64,000 nucleotides of DNA from Caulifigura coniformis (GTDB lineage Bacteria > Planctomycetota > Planctomycetia > Planctomycetales > Planctomycetaceae), in the NCBI RefSeq assembly GCF_007745175.1, contig NZ_CP036271.1:6088314-6152313 (forward strand), in the 5' to 3' direction. Both the position numbers and the translations under genes were made by a program. This document shows positions 26,789 to 35,482 of this stretch, in pieces. The notes below the pieces were generated by a model that did no database searches, was not told the DNA's origin, and was given only the letters and a program-made list of their open reading frames with translations. Every line of letters starts with the position of its first letter. The stretch's first letter is position 1.

Positions 26789-26801
26789 ACCTTTCGATTC
26801 C

Positions 26802-28217
26802 ATGCTTTCGCTCCCGAGTTACATCGCCGGCGCCGCTGTTGTCACCGATCGCTGGATCGACGTCTTCAATCCGTGGAACGGGGAGGCCGTCGGCCGGGTG
26901 GCGGCAATCGGGAACGATCAGCTGCATGCGGCGATCGAGGCCCATCGTGCGGCCCACGAGCCGCTGACCCGCTACGAACGCGGCCGCATCCTGAACGAGG
27001 TGCGCGGGCTTCTGGAGGCCCGTCGTGAGGAACTGGCCCGGCTGATCACTTCCGAATCGGGGCTGTGCCTGCGCGAGACGCGGTACGAGGTGGGCCGGGC
27101 ATGCGACGTGTTCGCGTTCGCAGCGATGGAGGCACTGCGCGACGATGGGCAGACGTTCTCCTGCGATATCTCGCCGACGGGCAAGGCGCGGAAGATTTTC
27201 ACGCTGCGGGAGCCCCTGTCGCTCGTCGCCGCCATTACGCCGTTCAACCATCCGCTGAACCAGGTGGCTCACAAGCTGGCGCCGGCGGTGGCGGCGGGCG
27301 CGCCGGTCATTCTGAAGCCTTCGGAGAAGACTCCGCTGTCGGCGGTCCGGCTTGTCGAGCTGCTGTACGAGGCGGGATTGCCAGGGTGGATGCTTAGCTG
27401 CATCCACGGTGATCTTGATGTGGTGACGCGGCCGATGATCCGCGACGAACGGGTCGATCTCGTGACGTTCACCGGCAGCGCCAGGGTGGGGAAGGAGATT
27501 GCGTCGACGGCGGGTTACAAGAAGACCTGCCTCGAACTGGGCGGACATTCGCCGCTGATCGTGCTGGACGACGCCGACCTCGATCTCGCCGCCAGGCTGG
27601 CTTGTGAAGGCTGTTTCCGGAACAGCGGGCAGCGCTGCACGGCGGTCCGGCGCGTGATGGTGCAGGAGGGGGTTGTCGAAGAGTTCACGAAGCGTTTCCT
27701 GGCGCTGGCGAAGACCTACCTCTGCGGCGATCCGACGAGCGAGGCGGTGCTGGTGGGGACGGTGATCGACGAGGCGGCCGCGGTGGGGCTCGAGCAGGCG
27801 GTGCAGGACGCGGTGAATCGGGGCGCGAAACTTCTGCTGGGCGGACAACGCCGTGGCGCCCAACTGCAGCCGACGGTGCTCGCCGACGTTCCTCGCGATT
27901 CGACTTTGGGGACCTGCGAATGCTTTGGTCCGATCGCGCCGATCTTCGCGGTGCGCGATCTCGATGACGCCATCGAGTATTCCAATGCGACGCCGTACGG
28001 GCTGTCGAGCGGAATCGTCACCCGGAACCTGGACCTGGCGATTCGGGCCGTGAAAGGGATCAAGGCGGGGACGGTGAACGTGAATGAGATTCCGGGTTAC
28101 CGGCTGGAACTGAGCCCGTTCGGCGGCGTCAAGGACAGCGGACTGGGGATCAAAGAAGGGGTCATCGAGGCGATGAAGTTCATGACGACGGTGAAGACGT
28201 TTTCACTGCCGTGGTAG
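26802..28217 (+). CDS. phnY: Phosphonoacetaldehyde dehydrogenase
   Basis: 471 residues from ATG 26802, 13 bp after the previous stop. NAD(P)-dependent aldehyde dehydrogenase: ITPFNHPLNQ, LKPSEKTPLS, VTFTGSARVGKEI (cofactor motif), LELGGHSP (general base E245) and GQRCTAVRRV (catalytic C279). It oxidises phosphonoacetaldehyde to phosphonoacetate, the substrate of PhnA two genes upstream. The PhnA neighbourhood makes this assignment better than a generic ALDH. Confidence 0.88.
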   Translation: MLSLPSYIAGAAVVTDRWIDVFNPWNGEAVGRVAAIGNDQLHAAIEAHRAAHEPLTRYERGRILNEVRGLLEARREELARLITSESGLCLRETRYEVGRACDVFAFAAMEALRDDGQTFSCDISPTGKARKIFTLREPLSLVAAITPFNHPLNQVAHKLAPAVAAGAPVILKPSEKTPLSAVRLVELLYEAGLPGWMLSCIHGDLDVVTRPMIRDERVDLVTFTGSARVGKEIASTAGYKKTCLELGGHSPLIVLDDADLDLAARLACEGCFRNSGQRCTAVRRVMVQEGVVEEFTKRFLALAKTYLCGDPTSEAVLVGTVIDEAAAVGLEQAVQDAVNRGAKLLLGGQRRGAQLQPTVLADVPRDSTLGTCECFGPIAPIFAVRDLDDAIEYSNATPYGLSSGIVTRNLDLAIRAVKGIKAGTVNVNEIPGYRLELSPFGGVKDSGLGIKEGVIEAMKFMTTVKTFSLPW

Positions 28218-28265
28218 GGTGGCAGGAAGGGGGAGATTTCAGGAGGCTCTCCCCTGGAATCGATC

Positions 28266-28287
28266 CCCCCGGAACGCAGCCCGGGGG
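28266..28287 (+). terminator. GC-rich hairpin after phosphonate operon
   Basis: CCCCCGG (28266-28272) pairs with CCGGGGG (28281-28287), 8-nt loop, 49 bp after the phnY stop. No T-run, but strong pairing and a suitable place. Confidence 0.45.
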
Positions 28288-28462
28288 CGTTGATCGCAAA
28301 CGCCAGGGATTCCGGGATCGCGTACGGGCTCGTTCACAGTGAGGGGGCGACCCTTGACGCCTGCCTGTCGTGGCCGCGTGGCGTCTCTTACAATCACCGT
28401 GCGAGGCTTCTTCCTCGTGCTGCTGCGAACGTTCCCCCTCATTTCAAGAATTGTCGGAAGTC

Positions 28463-29917
28463 ATGTCAGTTCCCAAGGTTGTCATCGTCGGGCGTCCCAA
28501 TGTGGGAAAGAGCTCGGTGATGAACTGGCAGGCGGGCCGACTGGTGTCCGTGGTCGAGCCGACGGCCGGCGTGACGCGGGATCGGGTCACGTACCTGATG
28601 CACGCGGGGGAGCGTTACTTCGACCTGGTCGACACGGGGGGCATGGGGGTCGAGGACATGGACGATCTGACCGCCGATGTCGAGCGGCAGATCGAGATCG
28701 GGCTGGCCGAGGCGTCACTGATCGTTTTCGTTGTGGACGGCACGGAAGGGGTGACTCCGCTCGACCGGCTGGTGGCCGAACGGCTGCGGAAGATCGACGT
28801 CCGGAAGCTGCTGGTCATCAACAAGTGTGACTCGTCGAAGACCGACGCGGAGATTCATCAGTTCGAGGGGCTGGCTCCCGACGCGGAGATGATCCAGACG
28901 AGCGTCAAGGCGAACCGCAACCGCAAGGAGCTGCTGCAGACGATCGTGGCGAACCTCCCCACGGCCGAGACGGACGAAGCGGCGTCGGGGGAGCTGCAGG
29001 CGGCCGAGCCTGAGATGCGGCTGGCGATCGTGGGCCGGCGGAACGTGGGCAAGAGCACGTTCATCAATGCGCTGGCCAAGACGGAGCGGATGATCGTCAG
29101 CGAAGTCGCGGGGACGACGCGGGACATGGTCGACGTGCGGTTCGAGCTGGATGAGAAGTCGTTCATCGCCATCGACACGCCGGGCGTCCGTAAGCGGAAG
29201 AGCCTCGCGAACGACATGGAATACTACGGGTTCGTCCGGGCACAGAAGAGCATCCGCCGGGCGGACATGGTGCTGATGTTTTTCGATGCCGTGGAGACGA
29301 TTTCGCGCGTCGACATGAAGCTGGTGGACGACATCCAGTCGCAGGACAAGCCGTGCATTTTCGTGGTCAACAAATGGGACCTGGGCCTTGAGAAGGGGAT
29401 GACCTCGGAGAAGTGGGCGGAATACCTGGCCAAGACCTTCAGCATGATGAAGTACGTGCCGGTGGCGTTTGTTACGGCCAAAGACAGCCGGAACATCAAG
29501 CAGCTGGTCAACCTGTCGCAGTCGATTTTCAAACAGTCGCGCACACGGGTGAGCACGCCGCGGCTGAACAAGGCGCTGCAGAAGGCGATTGAACGAAATC
29601 CACCGGCATCGAAGAACGGCAAGCGGCTGAAGATTTTCTACGCGACGCAGGTTTCGACGCAGCCGCCGACGATCGTCGTCAAAACGAACGATCCCACGCT
29701 GCTGAACGAAGGGTGGAAGCGGTACCTGCTGAGCTCGCTGAGGGAGCAGCTGCCGTTCAAGGAGATTCCGATCCGGCTGTACTTCCGCGGACGGTCTGAA
29801 AAGGACGACCCGGACGAGAAGCCCAAGAAGCAGAAGCGGGGCGGCAAGAAGATCGCGAAACGCAAGTCCCGCAAGGCGAACACGATTATCGACAAGACGG
29901 GATCGTCATCGGACTGA
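28463..29917 (+). CDS. der: Ribosome-biogenesis GTPase Der (EngA)
   Basis: 484 residues from ATG 28463, with GGAAG just upstream; the frame is open further upstream but MSVPKVVIVGRPNVGKSS is the family start. Two tandem GTPase domains: G1 GRPNVGKSS with DTGG and NKCD, and GRRNVGKST with DTPG and NKWD. The C-terminal KH-like domain (LKIFYATQVSTQPPTIVVK) is followed by a Lys-rich tail. Der assists 50S subunit assembly. The first G1 motif ends GKSSVMNWQAG instead of the usual GKSTLFN. Its stop overlaps the next start (TGATG). Confidence 0.96.
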   Translation: MSVPKVVIVGRPNVGKSSVMNWQAGRLVSVVEPTAGVTRDRVTYLMHAGERYFDLVDTGGMGVEDMDDLTADVERQIEIGLAEASLIVFVVDGTEGVTPLDRLVAERLRKIDVRKLLVINKCDSSKTDAEIHQFEGLAPDAEMIQTSVKANRNRKELLQTIVANLPTAETDEAASGELQAAEPEMRLAIVGRRNVGKSTFINALAKTERMIVSEVAGTTRDMVDVRFELDEKSFIAIDTPGVRKRKSLANDMEYYGFVRAQKSIRRADMVLMFFDAVETISRVDMKLVDDIQSQDKPCIFVVNKWDLGLEKGMTSEKWAEYLAKTFSMMKYVPVAFVTAKDSRNIKQLVNLSQSIFKQSRTRVSTPRLNKALQKAIERNPPASKNGKRLKIFYATQVSTQPPTIVVKTNDPTLLNEGWKRYLLSSLREQLPFKEIPIRLYFRGRSEKDDPDEKPKKQKRGGKKIAKRKSRKANTIIDKTGSSSD

Positions 29918-30909
29918 TGACGAGTGCGCCGTTCCACCAGTTCCTGTGGTCCTGCCGAGTGCCGACGATGCCTGACTGCGTGACCGGACAGATTTCCCGC
30001 CGAACGTTTCTCGCCGGAGCGGCGGCCGCCCTGGCAACCCCGATGCTGCAGGGAGCGGATTCCGTGAAGCTCGACGGTTATGTGGATGCGCACTCGCATA
30101 TCTGGACGGACGACGTGGTGAAGTACCCGCTCGTCGACAACCAGCCGGCGTCCAATCTGATTCCCCGGACGTTCACGGCGGACGAGCTGCTCGCGATTGC
30201 GCGGCCGGTGGGCGTTTCCCGGGTCGTCCTGATTCAGCACAAGCCGTATTTCGGAGTCGACAACAGCTACCTGGCGGATGTGATGGCGGCGTATCCTGGC
30301 GTGTTCTCGGGGGTGGCGTGCGTGGCCGCGGAGAAACCGAACCCGGATGCCGAGATGGTACGGCTCAAGAAGCAGGGCTTTCGCGGGTTCCGGATCCGCC
30401 CGGGTGAGGGGGCGGCAGAGAAGTGGATCGACAGTCCAGGGATCAACGCCATGTGGGCGACAGCCGCCAAGGAGAATCTCGCGATCTGTCCGTTGATCGG
30501 GGCGGAGGACATCGCGCAGGTGGTGGAGATGTGCGGGAAGTATCCGGACACGACGGTCGTCGTCGATCACCTGGCGCGGGTCGGGATGACCGGGGACTTT
30601 CCTGAGCCGGATGTGCAGCGACTCCTGGGGCTGGCGAAGCGGCCGAAAGTTCATGTCAAGGTTTCGGCGTTTTACTTTCTGGGCAAGAAGAAGCCGCCCT
30701 ATCGCGACCTGGTTCCGTTGATCCGGCGGGTGTACGACGCGTTCGGAGCGTCGCGGCTGATGTGGGGCAGCGACTGCCCTTACCAGCTGGGAGGCGGGAA
30801 CAACTACCCGGCCTCGGTGGAACTCATCGAGAAAGGCCTCGATTTTCTTTCCGCGCCCGACCGGGAGTCGCTGCTGAAGGGGACGGCCACGAAAGTGTTC
30901 TTCAGCTGA
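29917..30909 (+). CDS. Exported amidohydrolase-2 family protein
   Basis: 330 residues from the ATG at 29917, which overlaps der by one base; ATG 29968 would give a more normal Tat signal (MPDCVTGQISRRTFLAG). The mature protein has a full metal site: VDAHSHIW (HxH), IQHKPYF, VVDHLARVG and WGSDCPYQL (final Asp). Amidohydrolase_2 superfamily; substrate unknown. It is the third member of this superfamily in the window. The coupling with der is unusual for a secreted enzyme and probably incidental. Confidence 0.85.
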   Translation: MTSAPFHQFLWSCRVPTMPDCVTGQISRRTFLAGAAAALATPMLQGADSVKLDGYVDAHSHIWTDDVVKYPLVDNQPASNLIPRTFTADELLAIARPVGVSRVVLIQHKPYFGVDNSYLADVMAAYPGVFSGVACVAAEKPNPDAEMVRLKKQGFRGFRIRPGEGAAEKWIDSPGINAMWATAAKENLAICPLIGAEDIAQVVEMCGKYPDTTVVVDHLARVGMTGDFPEPDVQRLLGLAKRPKVHVKVSAFYFLGKKKPPYRDLVPLIRRVYDAFGASRLMWGSDCPYQLGGGNNYPASVELIEKGLDFLSAPDRESLLKGTATKVFFS

Positions 30910-31008
30910 GCGAAATCCGGCGTCACAGGGCGGTCGCGTTGGGGGGGACAGTGCCTCGCCCTGCGGGTGAATGGACGTTTGCGGGGGCCTCGACAAGTTC
31001 AGAACGGA

Positions 31009-31803
31009 ATGGATGGGATGTTTCAGTATCAGGGACGGACGGCGCTGGTGACGGGCGCTTCGGCGGGAATCGGGAAGGCCTTCGCGCGCGAACTGGCGGC
31101 GCGAGGCATGTCGCTCGTCCTGGTGGCCCGCGCGGAGCAGGCGCTAGAGGAGCTGGCGGCCGATCTGAAGCAGCGGCATGGCGTGGCCGTTCACGTGGTG
31201 CCGGCCGATCTGAGCCAGGCGGAGGCCATGTCGAAAATCGCGAGCGCCGTTTCGGATCGGGGCCTGGCGATCGATCTGCTGGTTAACAACGCCGGGTTCA
31301 TGACGCATGGAGCGTTTGAAACGCTGGATGCAGACCGCGAGCAGGCGGAGATCATGGTGAACGTGGCGGCCGTGGTGGGGCTGACGCGGGCCTTTATGCC
31401 CGGGATGCTGGAGCGGCAGAACGGAGGCGTGATCAATGTGGCGTCGGTGGCGGGTTTTCAGCCGATTCCCTACCTGGCGGTGTATGCGGCGAGCAAGGCC
31501 TTCGTGATCTCGTTTTCGGTCGCCCTGTGGGAGGAGTGCAGGGGCCGGAACGTGTGCGTGATGGGCCTTTGCCCGGGGACGACGGCGACGGAGCTGTTCG
31601 AGCGCGCGTCGGCGAAAGAAGCGGCGCTTGGAACGCCGCGGTCGGCGGATCAGGTGGTCACGACGGCACTTCGGGGACTCGATCGGCGGCGGAGCCTGAT
31701 CGTGGACGGGCTGAAGAACTCGCTGCTCAGTCATGGGCCGCGCCTGATTCCCCGCTGGTTTGCGGCCCGCTGTGCGGGTCAGACGGTCCGCCCGCGTCCG
31801 TGA
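31009..31803 (+). CDS. Short-chain dehydrogenase/reductase
   Basis: 264 residues from ATG 31009; ATG 31018 is also possible. Classical SDR: cofactor motif TGASAGIG near the N-terminus, VNNAG, catalytic Ser in NVASVAG, and YAASK with the catalytic Tyr and Lys. After YAASK the sequence (VMGLCPGTTATELF) is typical of the SDR branch often annotated as acyl- or steroid-type reductases, but the substrate is not inferable. Cytoplasmic and NAD(P)H-dependent. Confidence 0.9.
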   Translation: MDGMFQYQGRTALVTGASAGIGKAFARELAARGMSLVLVARAEQALEELAADLKQRHGVAVHVVPADLSQAEAMSKIASAVSDRGLAIDLLVNNAGFMTHGAFETLDADREQAEIMVNVAAVVGLTRAFMPGMLERQNGGVINVASVAGFQPIPYLAVYAASKAFVISFSVALWEECRGRNVCVMGLCPGTTATELFERASAKEAALGTPRSADQVVTTALRGLDRRRSLIVDGLKNSLLSHGPRLIPRWFAARCAGQTVRPRP

Positions 31804-32065
31804 GGGGGCGCTGTGCAGGCGAGGCTGTCGTTACCACAAGACGCCCCGTTGCTGGTACGTTATTGCGCCGTTGTGCTTCCTGAGCACCGCATTCGACAGG
31901 CCGACGAGTCGACGATGATCGCCCGGGACCGGGAGGCGTCCTTTTGGATGGTTCCACGGCGCGGCCGTCCATGAAGCAGATTGCCCGGCCCAGGACCGTC
32001 CGGTCCAGGCGCCCGCGTAGGCCGAGCAACTGCGTTCTTACGTGAGAGTTTTGAGCAGGATTGAG

Positions 32066-35000
32066 ATGGATAGTGCATTGACCGCAGGCATTCGTGGGGT
32101 CGCCGTTGCTTCGCCCGTAGAAATCGAGACGCTCCGCGCGACGGCGGAGGCGCTTCTGAGCCGGCCGAACCTGGCCGCCCGCCGGCATCCGGCCGACCGG
32201 CGGATCGAAGGCTTTCTGAATACGCACTTCGCCGACCTTGTGGGGGACTCGCCGCTGCGTGTCCCGGATGCGTTCGCGCTGCCGAAATACGGGGTGGCCC
32301 GCGAGCTTTCGATCCCGGCGCGGCATCAGTCCTATCGCAATGAGTATGTGACCTCTTACCGGGTGCGGAACGGGGTGCTGCACAACCCGCGGAGCGACCG
32401 CCGAACCACCCAGGGGACGTTTCACGTCTGTGAAGGGGGACTGCCGATTCCGGGGGACAAGAAATCGGTCCCGCGGGCGACGTTCGTGGCGCTGTTCCGG
32501 CATGCGCTCAATGCTCCGCAGGACCTCCTGGAGGTTCCGCTGACGTCGGATTCCCCGCAGCCGGTGAACGCGTTTCTGTCGCTGCTTCTGCGGCCGATCG
32601 TGTGCCCGGAAGTGCCGGGCGTGACGTGCGAAAAGAGCATGGAGGTGCGGTTCTTCGCACCGGGAGGATTGGCGAGCAACCTCGATTTCGTGGAGTCGAT
32701 TTTCGGGAATCCGGGCGATCCGTGGCTTGCGGAAAGTGACGCGGCCCTGGACGTCGAACACTGGACGGGGCACAGCGGCGGCGTGATCCTCGCGCCGCAT
32801 CTGACGCAGCTTCGGAAGGACGAACTCGGCCTGCCGCAGTGGGACAAAGCGACCGACCGCCAGAGGCAGGACGGGATGTGCTGGCGCGAGCCGGGCGAGC
32901 TCTACAACGAAGGCCAGGCGTTCAAGGTGACGTGCCGGGACGCCACGGGCGTGATCGTGACGATCATCGCCGATAACTACTTCGGCTACTGCAAGAAGGA
33001 AGTCAAAACGCAGATCTCGTACGCAGCGAATCTGCTGGGCAACGTTGAAGAAGAGCATGCCGGCGGGGCGCTGGCATTTCCGAAGTACAATCTCGGATCG
33101 AGCTTCGACGCCATGGAGTTTCGCGGAGCCAGCCAGCGGACACTGGAGGACATCCTGCGGGTGGATGGCGAGTCGTTGACGATCCGCGCTGAAGGGTACG
33201 CGATCGACAAGGAGTGCCCGCAGCTCGTTTACGTCCCTCACGATGCAAGAGCGAGCGTTGCCCGCCTGCAGTTCTGGTGGACGCGCAATGATCGGGAGAT
33301 CGCGATCCCGCTGCGTCCGGGGAACACGTATATCACGCCGTCGGGGTACAAGGTGCATCTCGGGAAGCATCCCAGCACCGGGGCGTGGCGTCTCTTCGGC
33401 ACCGTGGCGGAGGGATTGTTCTGTCACAAGCCGTGCACGGTCTCCGGAGGAGGCAAGAGCGAGATCTCCAAGAGCCTGCAGGATTACATCCAGTACGGCC
33501 CGATCCTGGTGTCCAACTTCGAAAAGGACATGAACTTTGTCGAGCAGATCCTGACGCGCGAGTACTCGAACCGCTGGGCGCCGGAACACCTGGCTGATTA
33601 TTCCAATCGGCCCAGCCGTTCGCCGCTGAGCCCGCAGCGTTCGCTGGGAAGCGTGATCAAACTGCTGACTCCGGCGGACGAATACTCCGAGTCGTACAAC
33701 GCGTGGCTGAAGTCGATTCCGGATTACATTTTTCCGATCGTCTACCTGATCAAGGCGATCAATATGACCCAGGGGGACGGCGACTGGCGGTCACTGTTCA
33801 GCGTCGACTCGATCAACGGCCGGCCGGGGCATGAGCTCAAGGGGATGGGACGCCGGCTGGCGGGAAGCTACCTGCGGGTAGGGGTGCTGCCGAAGCATGG
33901 CTGGCGGACCTTCAAGCTGCGGCAGGATTTTTCCCCGGCCGTCAAAGTGCAGACGGAAGACGACATCACCGCCTCGCTCGTCGTGCCGGCCCACCAACTG
34001 CAGAACCTGGCGGCAGGCTCGTCGCCGGACAGTTCCAAGTTTTCGGTGAACTGTGAGTACCGGCTGTTCCAGCGGCCGGATGACGCAATCTATCCGGGGC
34101 TCGACCGCCAGACGGAACTCGACATGTCGCGTCCCGACAATTTCGTTTCCAACTACGAGCCGCTGGGGCCGGAGAAGGTGCAGGAACTCGTCGACCGTGT
34201 GACGGAGTTCGACAAGTTCACGCCTCCCATGCGCGACCTGCTCCTCAAGGCCGCGGGGAAGGAGACGGCTGTCTGCTCGGCGTACCCGAGGCTGGTGGAG
34301 GGCAAACCGAGCAAGAATCCGAGGTATCTGCAGATCCGTCCAGACCTGCAGCGGCCCGAAGTCCGCTACATCGCCGAACGCGGGATGCGGCTGGCCCGCG
34401 GCATCGGAGCGGCGGATCCGCTGCCGATCCCGGTCGGGGCGGTGCTGATCGGGCGTCGCAACAATCCTCCTGATCGCGAGGCGGGAATCCGCCCGCTGGC
34501 GGTATACAACCCGATCCACTACCAGGAGCTGCCCGAGTTTTTCATGGACGTCATCTGCTCGCTGACGGGCAAGAGTCCATCGACAACCGGGGCCGGTTCG
34601 GAAGGGGCACTGACGAAAGGGCCGTTCAACGCGCTGCGGACAATCATTGATCTCAACGCGGCGCTGGTGTCGTACATCCTGACGGGACTCGGCGGATTTT
34701 CGACAGCCGCGGGCTATGTCGGGCCGGACAAGCGGGTCGATCACGACATCAGCCTGCTCGTGCCGGAAATCTGGTGCCGGATGAACGCGAGCGAGCGCGA
34801 CCCGGCTTTCCTGATCGCCGAAGGTCACCTGGAGGCGGTTCAGGATTTCGAACATGGCGGCCGAACGATCCTGGCGAGCCGGCTGGGCTATCGCATCACG
34901 CCGAAGTTCGTGCGCACGTTCTTCGGCCGGATCTTCGACCATCCGGACAGGGTGTTCGACGAGGCGTACCTGCGTCCCGAAACACAGGACATGGAGGCGT

Positions 35001-35434
35001 TTGTCGACGGCATGAGCAATATTACCGAGGCGCAGGAGCGGGTCGCCCAACAGGCGTTTTCGGACGGCTCGATCGACGAGGCGTGCCCGCCGCTGAAGGC
35101 GCTGCTGGCGATCATGGCGCATGGCTCGTATGAAGGGATGGACGCGCACCACCCGGCGGTGCGGGCTCTGTTCACGCGCGAGGCGCTCGAAGCGAGCGAC
35201 TGGTACAAGGATCGCCTCGCCGCCAAGCAGCGGGTCGACGTGAACCTGTGGCGGCGGCATGTGGCGTCGCTGGAGAACTGGCTCGCGGAGAATGCCCGCG
35301 CGGACAACGCGCTCATCGCGAAGATCCGTTCGCGTCAGGAACTGGCGGCTCGGGAACTGGAGATCGTTCGATCGGCCGGCTACCTGGCGAGCCTGGAGGG
35401 AACACTGGGAGTTCAGCCGAGTCTCAGTCCGTAA
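32066..35434 (+). CDS. Large conserved protein, candidate PPi-type PEP carboxykinase
   Basis: 1,122 residues from the ATG at 32066, which has AGGA at 6-nt spacing; a GTG at 32042 is the alternative. No signal peptide or TM segment. Around residue 458 is TVSGGGKSEISKSL, a P-loop-like motif comparable with the kinase motif of PEP carboxykinases. Other blocks likely to be conserved: NYFGYCKKEVKTQIS, SLTGKSPSTTGAGSEGAL and GPDKRVDHDISLLVPEIW. The length (~1,100) and single glycine-rich phosphate loop fit PPi-dependent PEPCK, known from Entamoeba and Propionibacterium. That assignment rests on recollection of the family and is tentative; otherwise it is a conserved hypothetical protein. Confidence 0.5.
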   Translation: MDSALTAGIRGVAVASPVEIETLRATAEALLSRPNLAARRHPADRRIEGFLNTHFADLVGDSPLRVPDAFALPKYGVARELSIPARHQSYRNEYVTSYRVRNGVLHNPRSDRRTTQGTFHVCEGGLPIPGDKKSVPRATFVALFRHALNAPQDLLEVPLTSDSPQPVNAFLSLLLRPIVCPEVPGVTCEKSMEVRFFAPGGLASNLDFVESIFGNPGDPWLAESDAALDVEHWTGHSGGVILAPHLTQLRKDELGLPQWDKATDRQRQDGMCWREPGELYNEGQAFKVTCRDATGVIVTIIADNYFGYCKKEVKTQISYAANLLGNVEEEHAGGALAFPKYNLGSSFDAMEFRGASQRTLEDILRVDGESLTIRAEGYAIDKECPQLVYVPHDARASVARLQFWWTRNDREIAIPLRPGNTYITPSGYKVHLGKHPSTGAWRLFGTVAEGLFCHKPCTVSGGGKSEISKSLQDYIQYGPILVSNFEKDMNFVEQILTREYSNRWAPEHLADYSNRPSRSPLSPQRSLGSVIKLLTPADEYSESYNAWLKSIPDYIFPIVYLIKAINMTQGDGDWRSLFSVDSINGRPGHELKGMGRRLAGSYLRVGVLPKHGWRTFKLRQDFSPAVKVQTEDDITASLVVPAHQLQNLAAGSSPDSSKFSVNCEYRLFQRPDDAIYPGLDRQTELDMSRPDNFVSNYEPLGPEKVQELVDRVTEFDKFTPPMRDLLLKAAGKETAVCSAYPRLVEGKPSKNPRYLQIRPDLQRPEVRYIAERGMRLARGIGAADPLPIPVGAVLIGRRNNPPDREAGIRPLAVYNPIHYQELPEFFMDVICSLTGKSPSTTGAGSEGALTKGPFNALRTIIDLNAALVSYILTGLGGFSTAAGYVGPDKRVDHDISLLVPEIWCRMNASERDPAFLIAEGHLEAVQDFEHGGRTILASRLGYRITPKFVRTFFGRIFDHPDRVFDEAYLRPETQDMEAFVDGMSNITEAQERVAQQAFSDGSIDEACPPLKALLAIMAHGSYEGMDAHHPAVRALFTREALEASDWYKDRLAAKQRVDVNLWRRHVASLENWLAENARADNALIAKIRSRQELAARELEIVRSAGYLASLEGTLGVQPSLSP

Positions 35435-35482
35435 GCGGGCGACCGGCCGTTGGCGTTGGCCAGTCGCCGCGCGGCGCTGCGA

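Noticed and set aside
31727-33589. 620-codon minus-strand frame opposite the candidate PPi-PEPCK
   Set aside because: Basic low-information translation antisense to a long patterned protein.
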